The notes below the pieces were generated by a model. The model was not told the DNA's origin, made no database searches, and saw nothing but the letters and a program-made list of their open reading frames with translations. The position numbers were made by a program, and so were the translations under genes. This document shows, piece after piece, positions 1-6,618 of a stretch of DNA of 10,353 nt. Location of the stretch: contig JAVYRX010000019.1 of NCBI GenBank assembly GCA_038729485.1, positions 1-10,353 on the forward strand, read 5' to 3'. Positions within the stretch are counted from its first letter, which is position 1. Every line of letters begins with the position of its first letter. The DNA comes from GCA-001856825 sp038729485. GTDB taxonomy: Archaea; Thermoplasmatota; Thermoplasmata; Thermoplasmatales; GCA-001856825.

Positions 1-121
1 ATTCTCCTAATTATAGATATCTTGTTTGCATTACTGTGTAGCGTATCCTCCCATCTTTTCAATAAACATGAAGTGTCTTTCTTGATATATGCAACAGATT
101 CAAAACTTCCTTAGCTTTCAT
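1..121 (-). pseudogene. IS607-type serine resolvase (TnpA), decayed 5' end
   Basis: Read on the minus strand from an ATG at 121, this gives MKAKEVLNLLHISRKTLHVY, a TGA at 59-61, then KDGRIRYTVM and a second stop (TAA) a few codons later. The pattern is that of the MerR-like helix-turn-helix that opens IS607-family serine recombinases, the transposase partner of TnpB in IS607 elements. In intact relatives the first stop position is normally a sense codon; a single base change (TCA to TGA) would explain it. A purine-rich GAGGAAGG lies just upstream of the ATG, and a TATA-like TTTATATAA (145-153) lies about 28 bases upstream. The catalytic serine domain would lie beyond the window edge and cannot be judged. 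Family assignment is from recalled motifs, moderately secure. Confidence 0.6.
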
Positions 122-148
122 TGTTAACGCCTTCCTCTACGTTATTAT

Positions 149-167
149 ATAAAGCTATCAGCTTTAT
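149..167. promoter_or_regulatory. 19-bp perfect inverted repeat overlapping a TATA-like box
   Basis: The sequence ATAAAGCT-ATC-AGCTTTAT is a perfect inverted repeat with 8-base arms and a 3-base centre. It overlaps the end of a TATA-like stretch at 145-153, which is usable in both directions: about 28 bases upstream of the resolvase relic on the minus strand, and 60-120 bases upstream of the DUF998 gene on the plus strand. Its size and place suit a dimeric repressor operator; it could also be a small hairpin. Function is inferred from position only. Confidence 0.35.
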
Positions 168-265
168 TGACTATATGAATCCTGACATTAAAAATGTAGG
201 AATCACTGCGCATGTTAATTGACAACAATAGCAATTTTTTTACCTTAATAAAAGATGTTATTGTA

Positions 266-841
266 ATGAAGCAAATATCTGCCGCTTCGATCTTTGGCCT
301 GTTGGGTATCCTATCTGCTTGGTTAACTATTGCATTATCCTGGCATCTAAATCCCTGGTTTTCGATCGAGAAGAATGCTCTTAGCGACTTAGGTGGCGGC
401 AATATATCTGCCAATGGCCATCCAATGCCATCTTTACCTATTATATATAACGGTGGCTTGATACTTACTTCCGCTATTCTCATAGCATTTGCCACGCTCA
501 TGTTTTCAATATCCCGTAATAAGATGGAGGGAGCTGGCAGTTCCTTCTTCATTATTGCAGGAGTTTTTCTCGCATTGATTGGCATATATCATGAAGGCAC
601 ATACCCCCATGATTTTGTTTCAATTTGGTTCTTCATACTAGCTTCCTTGGCTTACCTTGTCATTTCCATTGGAATAATCAGGTATGGCAGATTTAAAATT
701 GGACTCTCAATGTTTTTGATCATAATCCTTTCATGGGTTATCTACTCGCTTGTGCCATGGGGTTCTGTGGCTGAGGGAGAAGTTTTCGGAATAGCCATGG
801 TAGATAGTCTTGTTTTGATGCATATGTTCTCCTTTCGATAA
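266..841 (+). CDS. DUF998 family membrane protein
   Basis: An integral membrane protein of unknown function, 191 residues from this ATG. The DUF998 signature is visible: a first membrane helix, then the polar stretch PWFSIEKNALSDLGG, then helices near residues 52-73, 81-103, 110-135 and 143-165, with the conserved loop YHEGTYPHDFVS between helices 3 and 4. The last helix (after VFGIAMVDS) is short and ends in HMFSFR, so the C-terminus looks clipped compared with usual relatives of about 200 residues. An in-frame ATG at 212 would add 18 mostly polar residues; I prefer 266 because the family normally starts just before the first helix, but a weak TATA-like ACATTAAAAATG at 184-195 would suit a leaderless start at 212. 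It lies between a transposon relic and a convergent peptidase, with no operon partner. No substrate or role can be assigned. Confidence 0.7.
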   Translation: MKQISAASIFGLLGILSAWLTIALSWHLNPWFSIEKNALSDLGGGNISANGHPMPSLPIIYNGGLILTSAILIAFATLMFSISRNKMEGAGSSFFIIAGVFLALIGIYHEGTYPHDFVSIWFFILASLAYLVISIGIIRYGRFKIGLSMFLIIILSWVIYSLVPWGSVAEGEVFGIAMVDSLVLMHMFSFR

Positions 842-884
842 AATTAAGAAAATGATTTTTACAACGCAAAAAGAAAGTGGATAA

Positions 885-2879
885 TTACCATATCTTAATC
901 TTCGGATATTCAGGCGATCCTTTTGTCTTGTAATCATAGAATGCTGTATCAAATGCCTCATGAACTCTAACTGGAAGAGATCCCCGCACCGAAGACGGGG
1001 AGTGTGGATCTCCTGTTAATCTTAATTTTGTCAATTCTTCCTTTTCATTTTGCTTCCATATTTGAGACCAAGCAATAAAAAATCTTTGTTCGGGTGTAAA
1101 TCCGTCAACATTCTTTCTTAATTCTGGATTTTTTGCTAATCTTCTTTGGAGAGCTTCAAAAGCGATACTGACTCCCCCTATATCAGCTATGTTCTCTCCC
1201 ATCGTAAGCTCCCCATTCACTTTCAACCCTGGGAATATTTCTATCGAACTATATAATGAAGATATTTCCTTTGCTTTTTGATTGAACATTCTTTCGTCCT
1301 CGGGCCGCCACCAGTCCTTTAAATTCCCATCTGCATCAAACTTTCTCCCTTGATCGTCAAAGCCATGTGTGATCTCATGTGCTATAACACCTCCGATAGC
1401 ACCATAATTTACGGCAGGGTCAACGTTGTGATCAAAAAATGGAGGCTGAAGAATCCCCGCCGGGAAGACTATCTCATTATCTGTTGGGTGGAAATAGGCG
1501 TTTATTGTTGGTGGCGTCATAAGCCACAACTCTCTATCGATAGGAGCACCAATTCTTTCTATTTCTCTTCTGAATTTGAAAGAATTTGTTCTCATTATAT
1601 TACCGAAAAAGTCATCCTTTCCTATCTCTACTGAGGAATAATCTATGAACTTCGAAGGATAGCCTATCTTGGCCCTAAATTTTCTAAACTTCTCGAGGGC
1701 CCTTGATTTTGTCTCTTCAGTCATCCAGTCAAGTTCTTTGAGCCTCTTTGCGAATACTTCCTTAAGGTCGTAGACAAGCTCTTCCATCATCCTCTTTGAT
1801 TTTTCGCTGAACTCCCTTTCAACATAAACCCTACCCAAGGCCTCACCTAGATGTTGGTCTATGATCCTCACTGCAAATTTCCACCTCTTCTCTGGTTCCT
1901 GCTTCCCTGTGAGTCTCCTTTCATAGAAATTGAAATATTCCATATATGCTTCCTTATGCAGGTATCGCAATGAGAACTTTAGCACATTCCATTTCAAGAA
2001 TACCTTCCAGTCATTCAAGGATACCTGTTTTAATATTGCATCCAATGCCCTAAAGAATTCTGGCTGTCCTATAATTACATAATTCACGGCCCTGGGTAAA
2101 TTGATCCGTGAAAGATATGCTTCTATATCTAAGGCGGAAGAATAATTCGCAAGCAATCTTTTCTCTACTTTTGTATAGTTCTTCTCCGGATCCCTTAACT
2201 CTTCTGGTCTCCTACTTGCTGCTGCCAGCATGGTCTCAATATTAAAGACAACGTCAGAATAGTGAGAAGCATCTTCGAACCCGTACATACCAAAAAGTCT
2301 CTCCATATGCCTTCGAAATTCGTCTCTAATATCTTGAAATGTCTCTAAAAAGTAGTAATCACGGTTTGGCAGAGAAAGATCAGGCTGGTTAAGGTAAAGT
2401 GCATAGACGGCACTGTTCCTCGCGTCATTTGAAGAATCATAGGAAAAGAATGGAAATATTCCCAGATAATGGAGCTTTGAAGTCACGGCCGCGATTTCAT
2501 CTTTTTTTTCTATACTTTCAATTTCATCCATTAAAGGCTTAATAGGATCAAACTTTAACTTCTCAATCAAGTCGACATTCATAATTGAGATATACATATC
2601 TCCAAGCTTCGCTTTAAGCGGATCTTTCTCCACCTTTGCTAATGCGCATTCCTCAAGTATCTTTCCTAAAACGTATATGTTGCTCTCCCATAGTTGCATG
2701 AATGTACCCCAAGTGGGCTTATCTTTTGGCACTGGATGAGTGGCAAGCCAATTTCCATTTGAAAAATGATAGAAATCATGGAATGGATTTACCGAGAGAT
2801 CCATATAATCTGTTGAAAACATTGGCCTTTCAGGTTTTTCGGATTCTTGAATTGTTTCTATGTTAAATCCATTAGTCAT
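885..2879 (-). CDS. M13 family zinc metalloendopeptidase (neprilysin/PepO type), cytoplasmic
   Basis: A full-length 664-residue M13 peptidase, which cleaves oligopeptides with a zinc-activated water. The N-terminal M13 domain begins at about residue 28 (LSVNPFHDFYHFSNGNWL). The catalytic domain carries the substrate-binding NAY (460-462), the zinc motif HEITH (His501, catalytic Glu502, His505) followed by GFDDQGRKFDADG, the third zinc ligand Glu562 in GENIADIGG with Asp566, and HSP at 626-628. It ends in IKIW, matching the family's CxVW tail without the cysteine. There is no signal peptide or membrane anchor and only one cysteine (Cys78), unlike the secreted or type II membrane forms with disulfides, so I infer a cytosolic peptide-recycling role. 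The start is supported by a TATA box about 25 bases upstream. It is a single gene, convergent with the DUF998 gene. Confidence 0.95.
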   Translation of the reverse strand: MTNGFNIETIQESEKPERPMFSTDYMDLSVNPFHDFYHFSNGNWLATHPVPKDKPTWGTFMQLWESNIYVLGKILEECALAKVEKDPLKAKLGDMYISIMNVDLIEKLKFDPIKPLMDEIESIEKKDEIAAVTSKLHYLGIFPFFSYDSSNDARNSAVYALYLNQPDLSLPNRDYYFLETFQDIRDEFRRHMERLFGMYGFEDASHYSDVVFNIETMLAAASRRPEELRDPEKNYTKVEKRLLANYSSALDIEAYLSRINLPRAVNYVIIGQPEFFRALDAILKQVSLNDWKVFLKWNVLKFSLRYLHKEAYMEYFNFYERRLTGKQEPEKRWKFAVRIIDQHLGEALGRVYVEREFSEKSKRMMEELVYDLKEVFAKRLKELDWMTEETKSRALEKFRKFRAKIGYPSKFIDYSSVEIGKDDFFGNIMRTNSFKFRREIERIGAPIDRELWLMTPPTINAYFHPTDNEIVFPAGILQPPFFDHNVDPAVNYGAIGGVIAHEITHGFDDQGRKFDADGNLKDWWRPEDERMFNQKAKEISSLYSSIEIFPGLKVNGELTMGENIADIGGVSIAFEALQRRLAKNPELRKNVDGFTPEQRFFIAWSQIWKQNEKEELTKLRLTGDPHSPSSVRGSLPVRVHEAFDTAFYDYKTKGSPEYPKIKIW

Positions 2880-2899
2880 GGAAAACGATTAGTAAAAAT

Positions 2900-2909
2900 C
2901 TATAATAGT
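2900..2909 (-). promoter_or_regulatory. TATA box of the M13 peptidase gene
   Basis: On the minus strand this reads CTATTATAG, centred about 25 bases before the ATG at 2879. In archaea transcription starts roughly 25 bases after the box, so the mRNA should begin at or next to the start codon (leaderless). No Shine-Dalgarno site is visible before the ATG, which agrees. Confidence 0.6.
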
Positions 2910-3169
2910 TTTTTCTGTAAAATTAAAGTTATTTTTGATCCCGAATTCACTGATCATTTAGCTCACGAGATGCCCATTACTTTCTTGACGGGAGGAAGAA
3001 ATAATTATGCGTTTTGTATTAATATGTTCAATTCGTAAGCAAGATTAACAAACTACGTTTCCAAAATAGGCGTATAGCATGAAAATTCATTGAAGTTATG
3101 CAATGTTCAAGGCACTTTGATACGAATCGACAAAATAATTAAAGTGTGGGTTGACTTCATGCCTGGGAA
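2910..3169. other. Intergenic DNA, no firm gene
   Basis: Together with the flanking bases this is a 414-base stretch (2880-3293) between the peptidase and TetR genes. Only very short ORFs are present on either strand, and none resembles a family I know except the 27-codon ORF at 3170. A purine-rich GGGAGGAAG at about 2990-2998 precedes a 13-codon ORF that I regard as chance. No RNA gene is recognisable. Confidence 0.5.
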
Positions 3170-3253
3170 ATGAACAAACGAAGAAGAATATCAAGGAAGG
3201 AGAGAAATATGAGAGATAGAAATGGAGGCGTAATGGCAGGTGCCGCACCTTAA
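3170..3253 (+). other. 27-codon basic ORF, possibly a remnant of the Sec61beta start
   Basis: The ORF encodes a very basic peptide, KRRRISRKERNMRDRN, followed by GGVMAGAAP and a stop. The pattern of a basic stretch followed by GG-hydrophobic-M-x-x-A resembles the N-terminus of archaeal Sec61beta (SecG), in which an LxRYF(D/E) motif comes next. After the stop, in the +1 frame, LNLIRYLS can be read, but the acidic stretch and the membrane helix that should follow are absent. A TATA-like AATAATTAAAG lies about 30 bases upstream, so it may be transcribed. It could be a broken copy, a tiny gene of its own, or chance; the resemblance is weak and from memory. Confidence 0.22.
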
Positions 3254-3293
3254 TTTAATTCGCTATTTGTCTCAAACTGCGATAAACAGTATA

Positions 3294-3875
3294 TTACTTA
3301 TTTCTTAGTATTAAGAGCTTATCCTTTTCTGATCCTAGGATCGCCTCCGTTAGAGTTTTTACGTAAGACTCAGGGTCCATTTTATTGTCGTTCCACCACA
3401 CTACATAGCATAACAGGGATCCAAAGAATGCTCTCCTAACTGGGATCGAAAACCTTTTTCCAGAGAGTTGCTCCAGTTTGGAAAACATTTTGTCCATTTC
3501 CTGGAAGCATATGGTTCTCAAAGCAAGATCGATCTGTTTGTATCTCCCCTTACTTGCAATGGTCATAAGGAAGAGATTTCTCAAGTCTGGATTTTCATAC
3601 TTTTTTAAAAATGACAAGGCAAAATCAATAAGAAGCTCCTCCGCGCTTTTATATTCAAGCATATTTACTTTGGAAATTTCTTCTGCTGGAACCGATTTAA
3701 GGGCAGCTTCTTCGACCAGCTGAGCTTTTTTCTTGTAATAGAAGAATATAATACCCTTGCTCACCCTTGCTTTTGATGCAATTTCGTCTATAGTTGCAAG
3801 GTCATAACCCTTCTTTGAGAACACCCGCATTGAGGCATTCAAAATTCTTTCTCTTTTTCCCTCCCTATCATTCAT
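3294..3875 (-). CDS. TetR/AcrR family transcriptional repressor
   Basis: A 193-residue one-component regulator. The N-terminal DNA-binding domain is typical of TetR: RERILNASMRVFSKKGYDL leads into the helix-turn-helix TIDEIASKARVSKGIIFFYY (about residues 28-47), followed by KKKAQLVEEA. The rest is an all-helical ligand-binding and dimerisation domain with two cysteines (residues Cys142 and Cys155 by my approximate count) and no recognisable effector pocket. It is divergent from the MFS-dsrE-acr3-tauE operon, with 102 bases between starts that hold both TATA boxes and a repeat-rich operator. The usual logic of such pairs is repression of the efflux operon and of itself, relieved by a transported compound. 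An arsenic-regulated operon would more often have an ArsR protein, so the effector is unknown. The start is supported by a leaderless-type TATA box. Confidence 0.9.
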   Translation of the reverse strand: MNDREGKRERILNASMRVFSKKGYDLATIDEIASKARVSKGIIFFYYKKKAQLVEEAALKSVPAEEISKVNMLEYKSAEELLIDFALSFLKKYENPDLRNLFLMTIASKGRYKQIDLALRTICFQEMDKMFSKLEQLSGKRFSIPVRRAFFGSLLCYVVWWNDNKMDPESYVKTLTEAILGSEKDKLLILRNK

Positions 3876-3897
3876 AATGCAAGTAATGTCATTAAAG

Positions 3898-3907
3898 TAT
3901 ATTTATT
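3898..3907 (-). promoter_or_regulatory. TATA box of the tetR gene
   Basis: On the minus strand the sequence AATAAATATA is centred about 27 bases before the ATG at 3875, the spacing expected for a leaderless archaeal mRNA. It lies immediately beside the candidate operator at 3912-3943. Confidence 0.6.
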
Positions 3908-3911
3908 AATC

Positions 3912-3943
3912 GGTTAGTCAGTTTTGGTTGACCAGTCAGTCAA
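3912..3943. promoter_or_regulatory. Candidate TetR operator in the divergent promoter
   Basis: This 32-base block lies between the two opposed TATA boxes. It contains GGTTAGTCAG (3912-3921) and, 14 bases on, GGTTGACCAGTCAG (3926-3939), a direct repeat with a 4-base addition in the second copy. The second copy extends into TTGACCAGTCAGTCAA (3928-3943), in which TGAC-CA-GTCA is a perfect inverted repeat and TTGAC also pairs with the outer GTCAA. Several overlapping TGAC/GTCA half-sites are what a TetR dimer, or two dimers, would bind. A bound protein here would cover the B-recognition regions of both promoters. That it is the site for the adjacent TetR is inference. Confidence 0.55.
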
Positions 3944-3945
3944 TA

Positions 3946-3955
3946 ATATTAAATA
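3946..3955 (+). promoter_or_regulatory. TATA box of the MFS-dsrE-acr3-tauE operon
   Basis: ATATTAAATA is centred about 28 bases before the MFS start codon at 3978, which predicts a leaderless operon mRNA. It begins two bases after the candidate operator. Confidence 0.6.
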
Positions 3956-3977
3956 CTCATTCAACATTAAGTAAAAT

Positions 3978-5219
3978 ATGACAAGCACTCAAACTAAGAG
4001 TTTAAGGAAGGTTGGGCTGGATTTTGGTCTTGTAAGCGGAGCCGAATGGCTCATTATTATAGCGGCATTCATGGGCAGGTTTCTCCTCCAGTTCTACCAG
4101 ACCTCTATCGGATCCCTTGGATTGGCGTTCAGCATGGATTCATTTGAGATAGGAATAGGATTTGCATTATTTACAATCGCATTCGCTGTGGCGGCTTTCC
4201 TAATGAGGACATTCAAACCCAGTCAGCTGAAGACCGTGGAGATGATATCGCTTGCGCTTCTTGGTGCAACAATGCCACTTTACATATTCGCGAAGGGGTT
4301 TGCTGAAGTTTACATCCTGATGATAATAGACGGTTTCATAACCGGCCTGGTCATGGATTCTTTCATGACTATGGCAGGAATGGCTTCAAAGGATCAGTCT
4401 AAGAGGCAGGTGGAGCAGGCATCTTTCTCTTTCTGGGTTGCACTTGCACTGATAGTTGCTCCTTTCGTGACTGGGTATCTCCTCCATCTGGGCATAAAGG
4501 AGATCTTCCTCATATTTGCGGTGATGGCGTTTGTTGCAATACCGTTCGTAGCTTCCCTGAGAAACAAATACTCTCTGCAGTATCTTGAAGCTAAGGGGCA
4601 CAAGGGGAATGCAAGCATCGCATCCCTTTTCAAGAACAGGCAATTCAATTGGGCAGTTCTGGCTGCATTCGCCTATACTATCCCCTTCTACATAATATTC
4701 TCATATGGAGTCATATACGGGGGAGTCCTGGGCCTTTCTGCCACAACAGTATTCTACCTGTTAGCAGCAATGTTCGTCGGTGACGTTGTAACCAGGTTCA
4801 TCATAAGGTTGAGATCACCAATAATTAACAAGAGACCTTACATGCTGTTCGCTGTTACGATAGCACTCATTTCCGCAATATTCCTTGCCTTGAGTTCCGT
4901 GTCTGTGGCATTCTTCGTCCTGGCATTCCTCATAGCTGCAATCCCTGATGGAATAGCATGGACTCTGGGAATACAGATAGCGAACACCACCTTCAAGCCT
5001 GAGGAGATTGCAACGTCCACTTCATTCTTCAGCTCAACAATGATGATCATGTCCGTTCTAATGCCGCTGGTCGGTTACATGGCATCTGTGAAATATCTGG
5101 GATTCACGAAGACTCTCTGGATATTCGCTGCAGTAACAGCAATATTCTTCATATGGGAATTACTCCTTCGACCTGCAAAAGTCTCTACCCCGCAGGAAAA
5201 CAAGGACCTTAAGGCATGA
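3978..5219 (+). CDS. Major facilitator superfamily transporter
   Basis: A 413-residue protein with about 12 predicted membrane helices in two halves joined by a basic cytoplasmic loop (about residues 195-223, rich in Lys and Asn). The first helix pair (LIIIAAFMGRFLLQFYQTSIGSLGLAF) and the acidic residue in IIDGFITGLVMDSF near residues 118-129 fit MFS permeases, as does the equivalent IPDGIAWTLGIQIAN near 322-336 in the second half. The classic GxxxDRxGRR loop is not clear, so the exact subfamily is open. It is first in the operon, and its stop overlaps the Shine-Dalgarno site of dsrE. The role is probably efflux of, or resistance to, the compound sensed by the divergent TetR; the substrate is unknown. 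The reading frame is intact, in contrast to the two transport genes at the end of the operon. Confidence 0.88.
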   Translation: MTSTQTKSLRKVGLDFGLVSGAEWLIIIAAFMGRFLLQFYQTSIGSLGLAFSMDSFEIGIGFALFTIAFAVAAFLMRTFKPSQLKTVEMISLALLGATMPLYIFAKGFAEVYILMIIDGFITGLVMDSFMTMAGMASKDQSKRQVEQASFSFWVALALIVAPFVTGYLLHLGIKEIFLIFAVMAFVAIPFVASLRNKYSLQYLEAKGHKGNASIASLFKNRQFNWAVLAAFAYTIPFYIIFSYGVIYGGVLGLSATTVFYLLAAMFVGDVVTRFIIRLRSPIINKRPYMLFAVTIALISAIFLALSSVSVAFFVLAFLIAAIPDGIAWTLGIQIANTTFKPEEIATSTSFFSSTMMIMSVLMPLVGYMASVKYLGFTKTLWIFAAVTAIFFIWELLLRPAKVSTPQENKDLKA

Positions 5220-5224
5220 GGTGA
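5218..5224 (+). promoter_or_regulatory. Shine-Dalgarno site of the dsrE-like gene
   Basis: GAGGTGA lies 4 bases before the ATG at 5229 and overlaps the TGA stop of the MFS gene, so the two genes are probably translationally coupled. Similar sites, AAAGGTG (5550-5557) and GAGGTGA (6603-6609), precede the next two genes. Confidence 0.7.
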
Positions 5225-5228
5225 AATC

Positions 5229-5546
5229 ATGGCAAAGATACTGCTTATAATAATGAGCGAGGAAGAGGAAAAGATAAAGATGCCCCTGAACTTCATAAAG
5301 AACCAGTCGGAAAAAGGGAATGAGATAAGGGTGGTGTTCTGGGGTTCAAGCGAGAAGACCCTGGCTAACAACCAAGCCCTTCAAGAAAGCTTCAGGTCCT
5401 TGGGACAAATAGGGCCAAAAGCGTGCGTAAATACGGCAAAGGCAAATGGCATTGCCGATCAGCTTTCAAAAAAATTTGAACTGGTGCCTGTCGGGGGATA
5501 CATAGCAGAAAGCATAGAAGAGGGGTATGTAACTATCACCTTCTAG
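5229..5546 (+). CDS. DsrE/DsrF-like family protein
   Basis: A small soluble protein of 105 residues with the DsrE fold pattern: a first beta strand AKILLIIMS, a helix with MPLNFIKNQSEKG, a second strand EIRVVFWGSSEKTL, then IGPKACVNTAKANGI with a single cysteine (Cys66) at the place where DsrE-type sulfur carriers hold a persulfide, and a final strand LVPVGGYIAE. Family members pass sulfane sulfur in sulfur oxidation or tRNA thiolation, or act as tethers of enzyme complexes. It sits between the MFS and ACR3 genes, 9 bases after the former and 18 bases before the latter, so it is co-transcribed with transporters. With an SQR-like enzyme nearby, a role in handling persulfide is plausible but not shown. 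Confidence 0.8.
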   Translation: MAKILLIIMSEEEEKIKMPLNFIKNQSEKGNEIRVVFWGSSEKTLANNQALQESFRSLGQIGPKACVNTAKANGIADQLSKKFELVPVGGYIAESIEEGYVTITF

Positions 5547-5564
5547 AGCAAAAGGTGTTTAACT

Positions 5565-6617
5565 ATGGGGTCCGATAAAATTTTGAAGAAACTCGGTGTC
5601 AAGGACCTTCTTTTTCCATTTTTTGTAACAATTTCCATTGCTTTGGGCCTAGTACTAGGATCGAGCTTCCGGTCGGGCAGTTCAGTTGTAGCCACATACG
5701 GCATTCCAATAGGCCTATTCTTTATGATATACCCTGCCATGGCCAAAGTTCGGCTGGATGAGATGGGAAAGAGCATAAAAAACGTCAGGACTGTAGGTTT
5801 GACAGCACTTCTGAACTACGCAATTACTCCATTCCTTGTCGCAGGAATAGCATACTTCTTCATCTATATGGTCTAATTGCATTTTAGTATCATAACTTCA
5901 GGCGTTGCATCCCAGCTGCTAGTGGGCATCATTCTACTCGGGATCGCGCCGTGTATAGGAATGGTAATGGTTTGGACAGACATGTCCCGTGGCAATCTGC
6001 CTCTCGGTGTCTCTCTCGTAGCATGGAACTCAATAATTCAGATCATAACGACGCCATTTCTTATATATCTTCTGACCAGGACTTCTGTTACAGTGAGCCC
6101 GTACCTCATTATTCAGAGCGTTCTGTTGTACCTTGGGCTTCCTATGCTGGCGGGCATCATTACCAGGTGGGTTTTCCAGAAAAAGAAATATTATAACCGC
6201 CTGCTAAAATCTCTAGGGTCTGTACAGACTATCTCACTTTTACTCACAATTGTGGTAATATTTTGGGGGGAGGGGTTCGGAATAATTAAAACGCCATCAC
6301 TGGTCTGGATGGTAGGGATCGTGATGCTCATATTTTACTTCGTACTCTTTCATTTGGGGTATCTCACCTCGAGAAAAATCGGCTATAACTATTCGGACTC
6401 CACTGCAATTGGATTCTCTGTGTCAGCTAGGAATTTTGAAGTAAGCATTGCAATAGCCCTAGCTGCTTTTACGGTGTATCCTTACATCGCGATAACCACT
6501 GCAGTTGGCCCTCTTCTTGAGATACCCTTAATGCTCCTGCTGGTATGGGTACAGTTGCGAAGAGAGCATAGGATAAATATGTCAAAGATGACAGCTTTAA
6601 TTGAGGTGACTAAATAA
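5565..6617 (+). pseudogene. acr3: ACR3-type arsenite efflux protein interrupted by one in-frame TAA
   Basis: Read through one stop, this is a complete ACR3 (BASS superfamily) protein of about 350 residues, the family's normal size. Residues 1-103 give three helices with GIPIGLFFMIYPAMAKV and LLNYAITPFLVAGIA. A TAA at 5874-5876 follows YFFIYMV, and the same frame resumes at once with HFSIITSGVASQLLVG. Family-critical residues survive: the cysteine in GIAPCIGMVMVWTDMSRG (about residue 130), SARNFEVSIAIALAAF, and the glutamate in VGPLLEIPLML (about residue 319). The family exports As(III) by proton antiport. The stop falls between helices 3 and 4, where TTG (5877) could in principle restart translation, but no Shine-Dalgarno site precedes it. 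A sequencing error, a recent nonsense mutation, or a two-chain transporter are all possible. AAAGGTG precedes the first ATG. Confidence 0.85.
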
Positions 6618-6618
6618 A

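Noticed and set aside
145..585. Minus-strand ORF of 146 residues
   Set aside because: It lies opposite the DUF998 gene, has no family resemblance, and overlaps the promoter region.
817..897. Frame change that would extend the DUF998 C-terminus
   Set aside because: The +1 frame gives a polar Lys-rich tail (DKIKKMIFTTQKESG) and not the missing half-helix, so there is no support for a frameshift.
1350..1634. Plus-strand ORF of 94 residues inside the M13 gene
   Set aside because: It is antisense to the conserved catalytic region of the peptidase and shows no plausible protein pattern.
2880..3293. Search for a CRISPR array or tRNA in the longest gene-poor stretch
   Set aside because: No regularly spaced repeats and no cloverleaf-like sequence were seen.
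5951..6196. Plus-strand ORF of 81 residues in a second frame of acr3
   Set aside because: The ACR3 frame keeps conserved membrane motifs throughout; this is an out-of-frame shadow.
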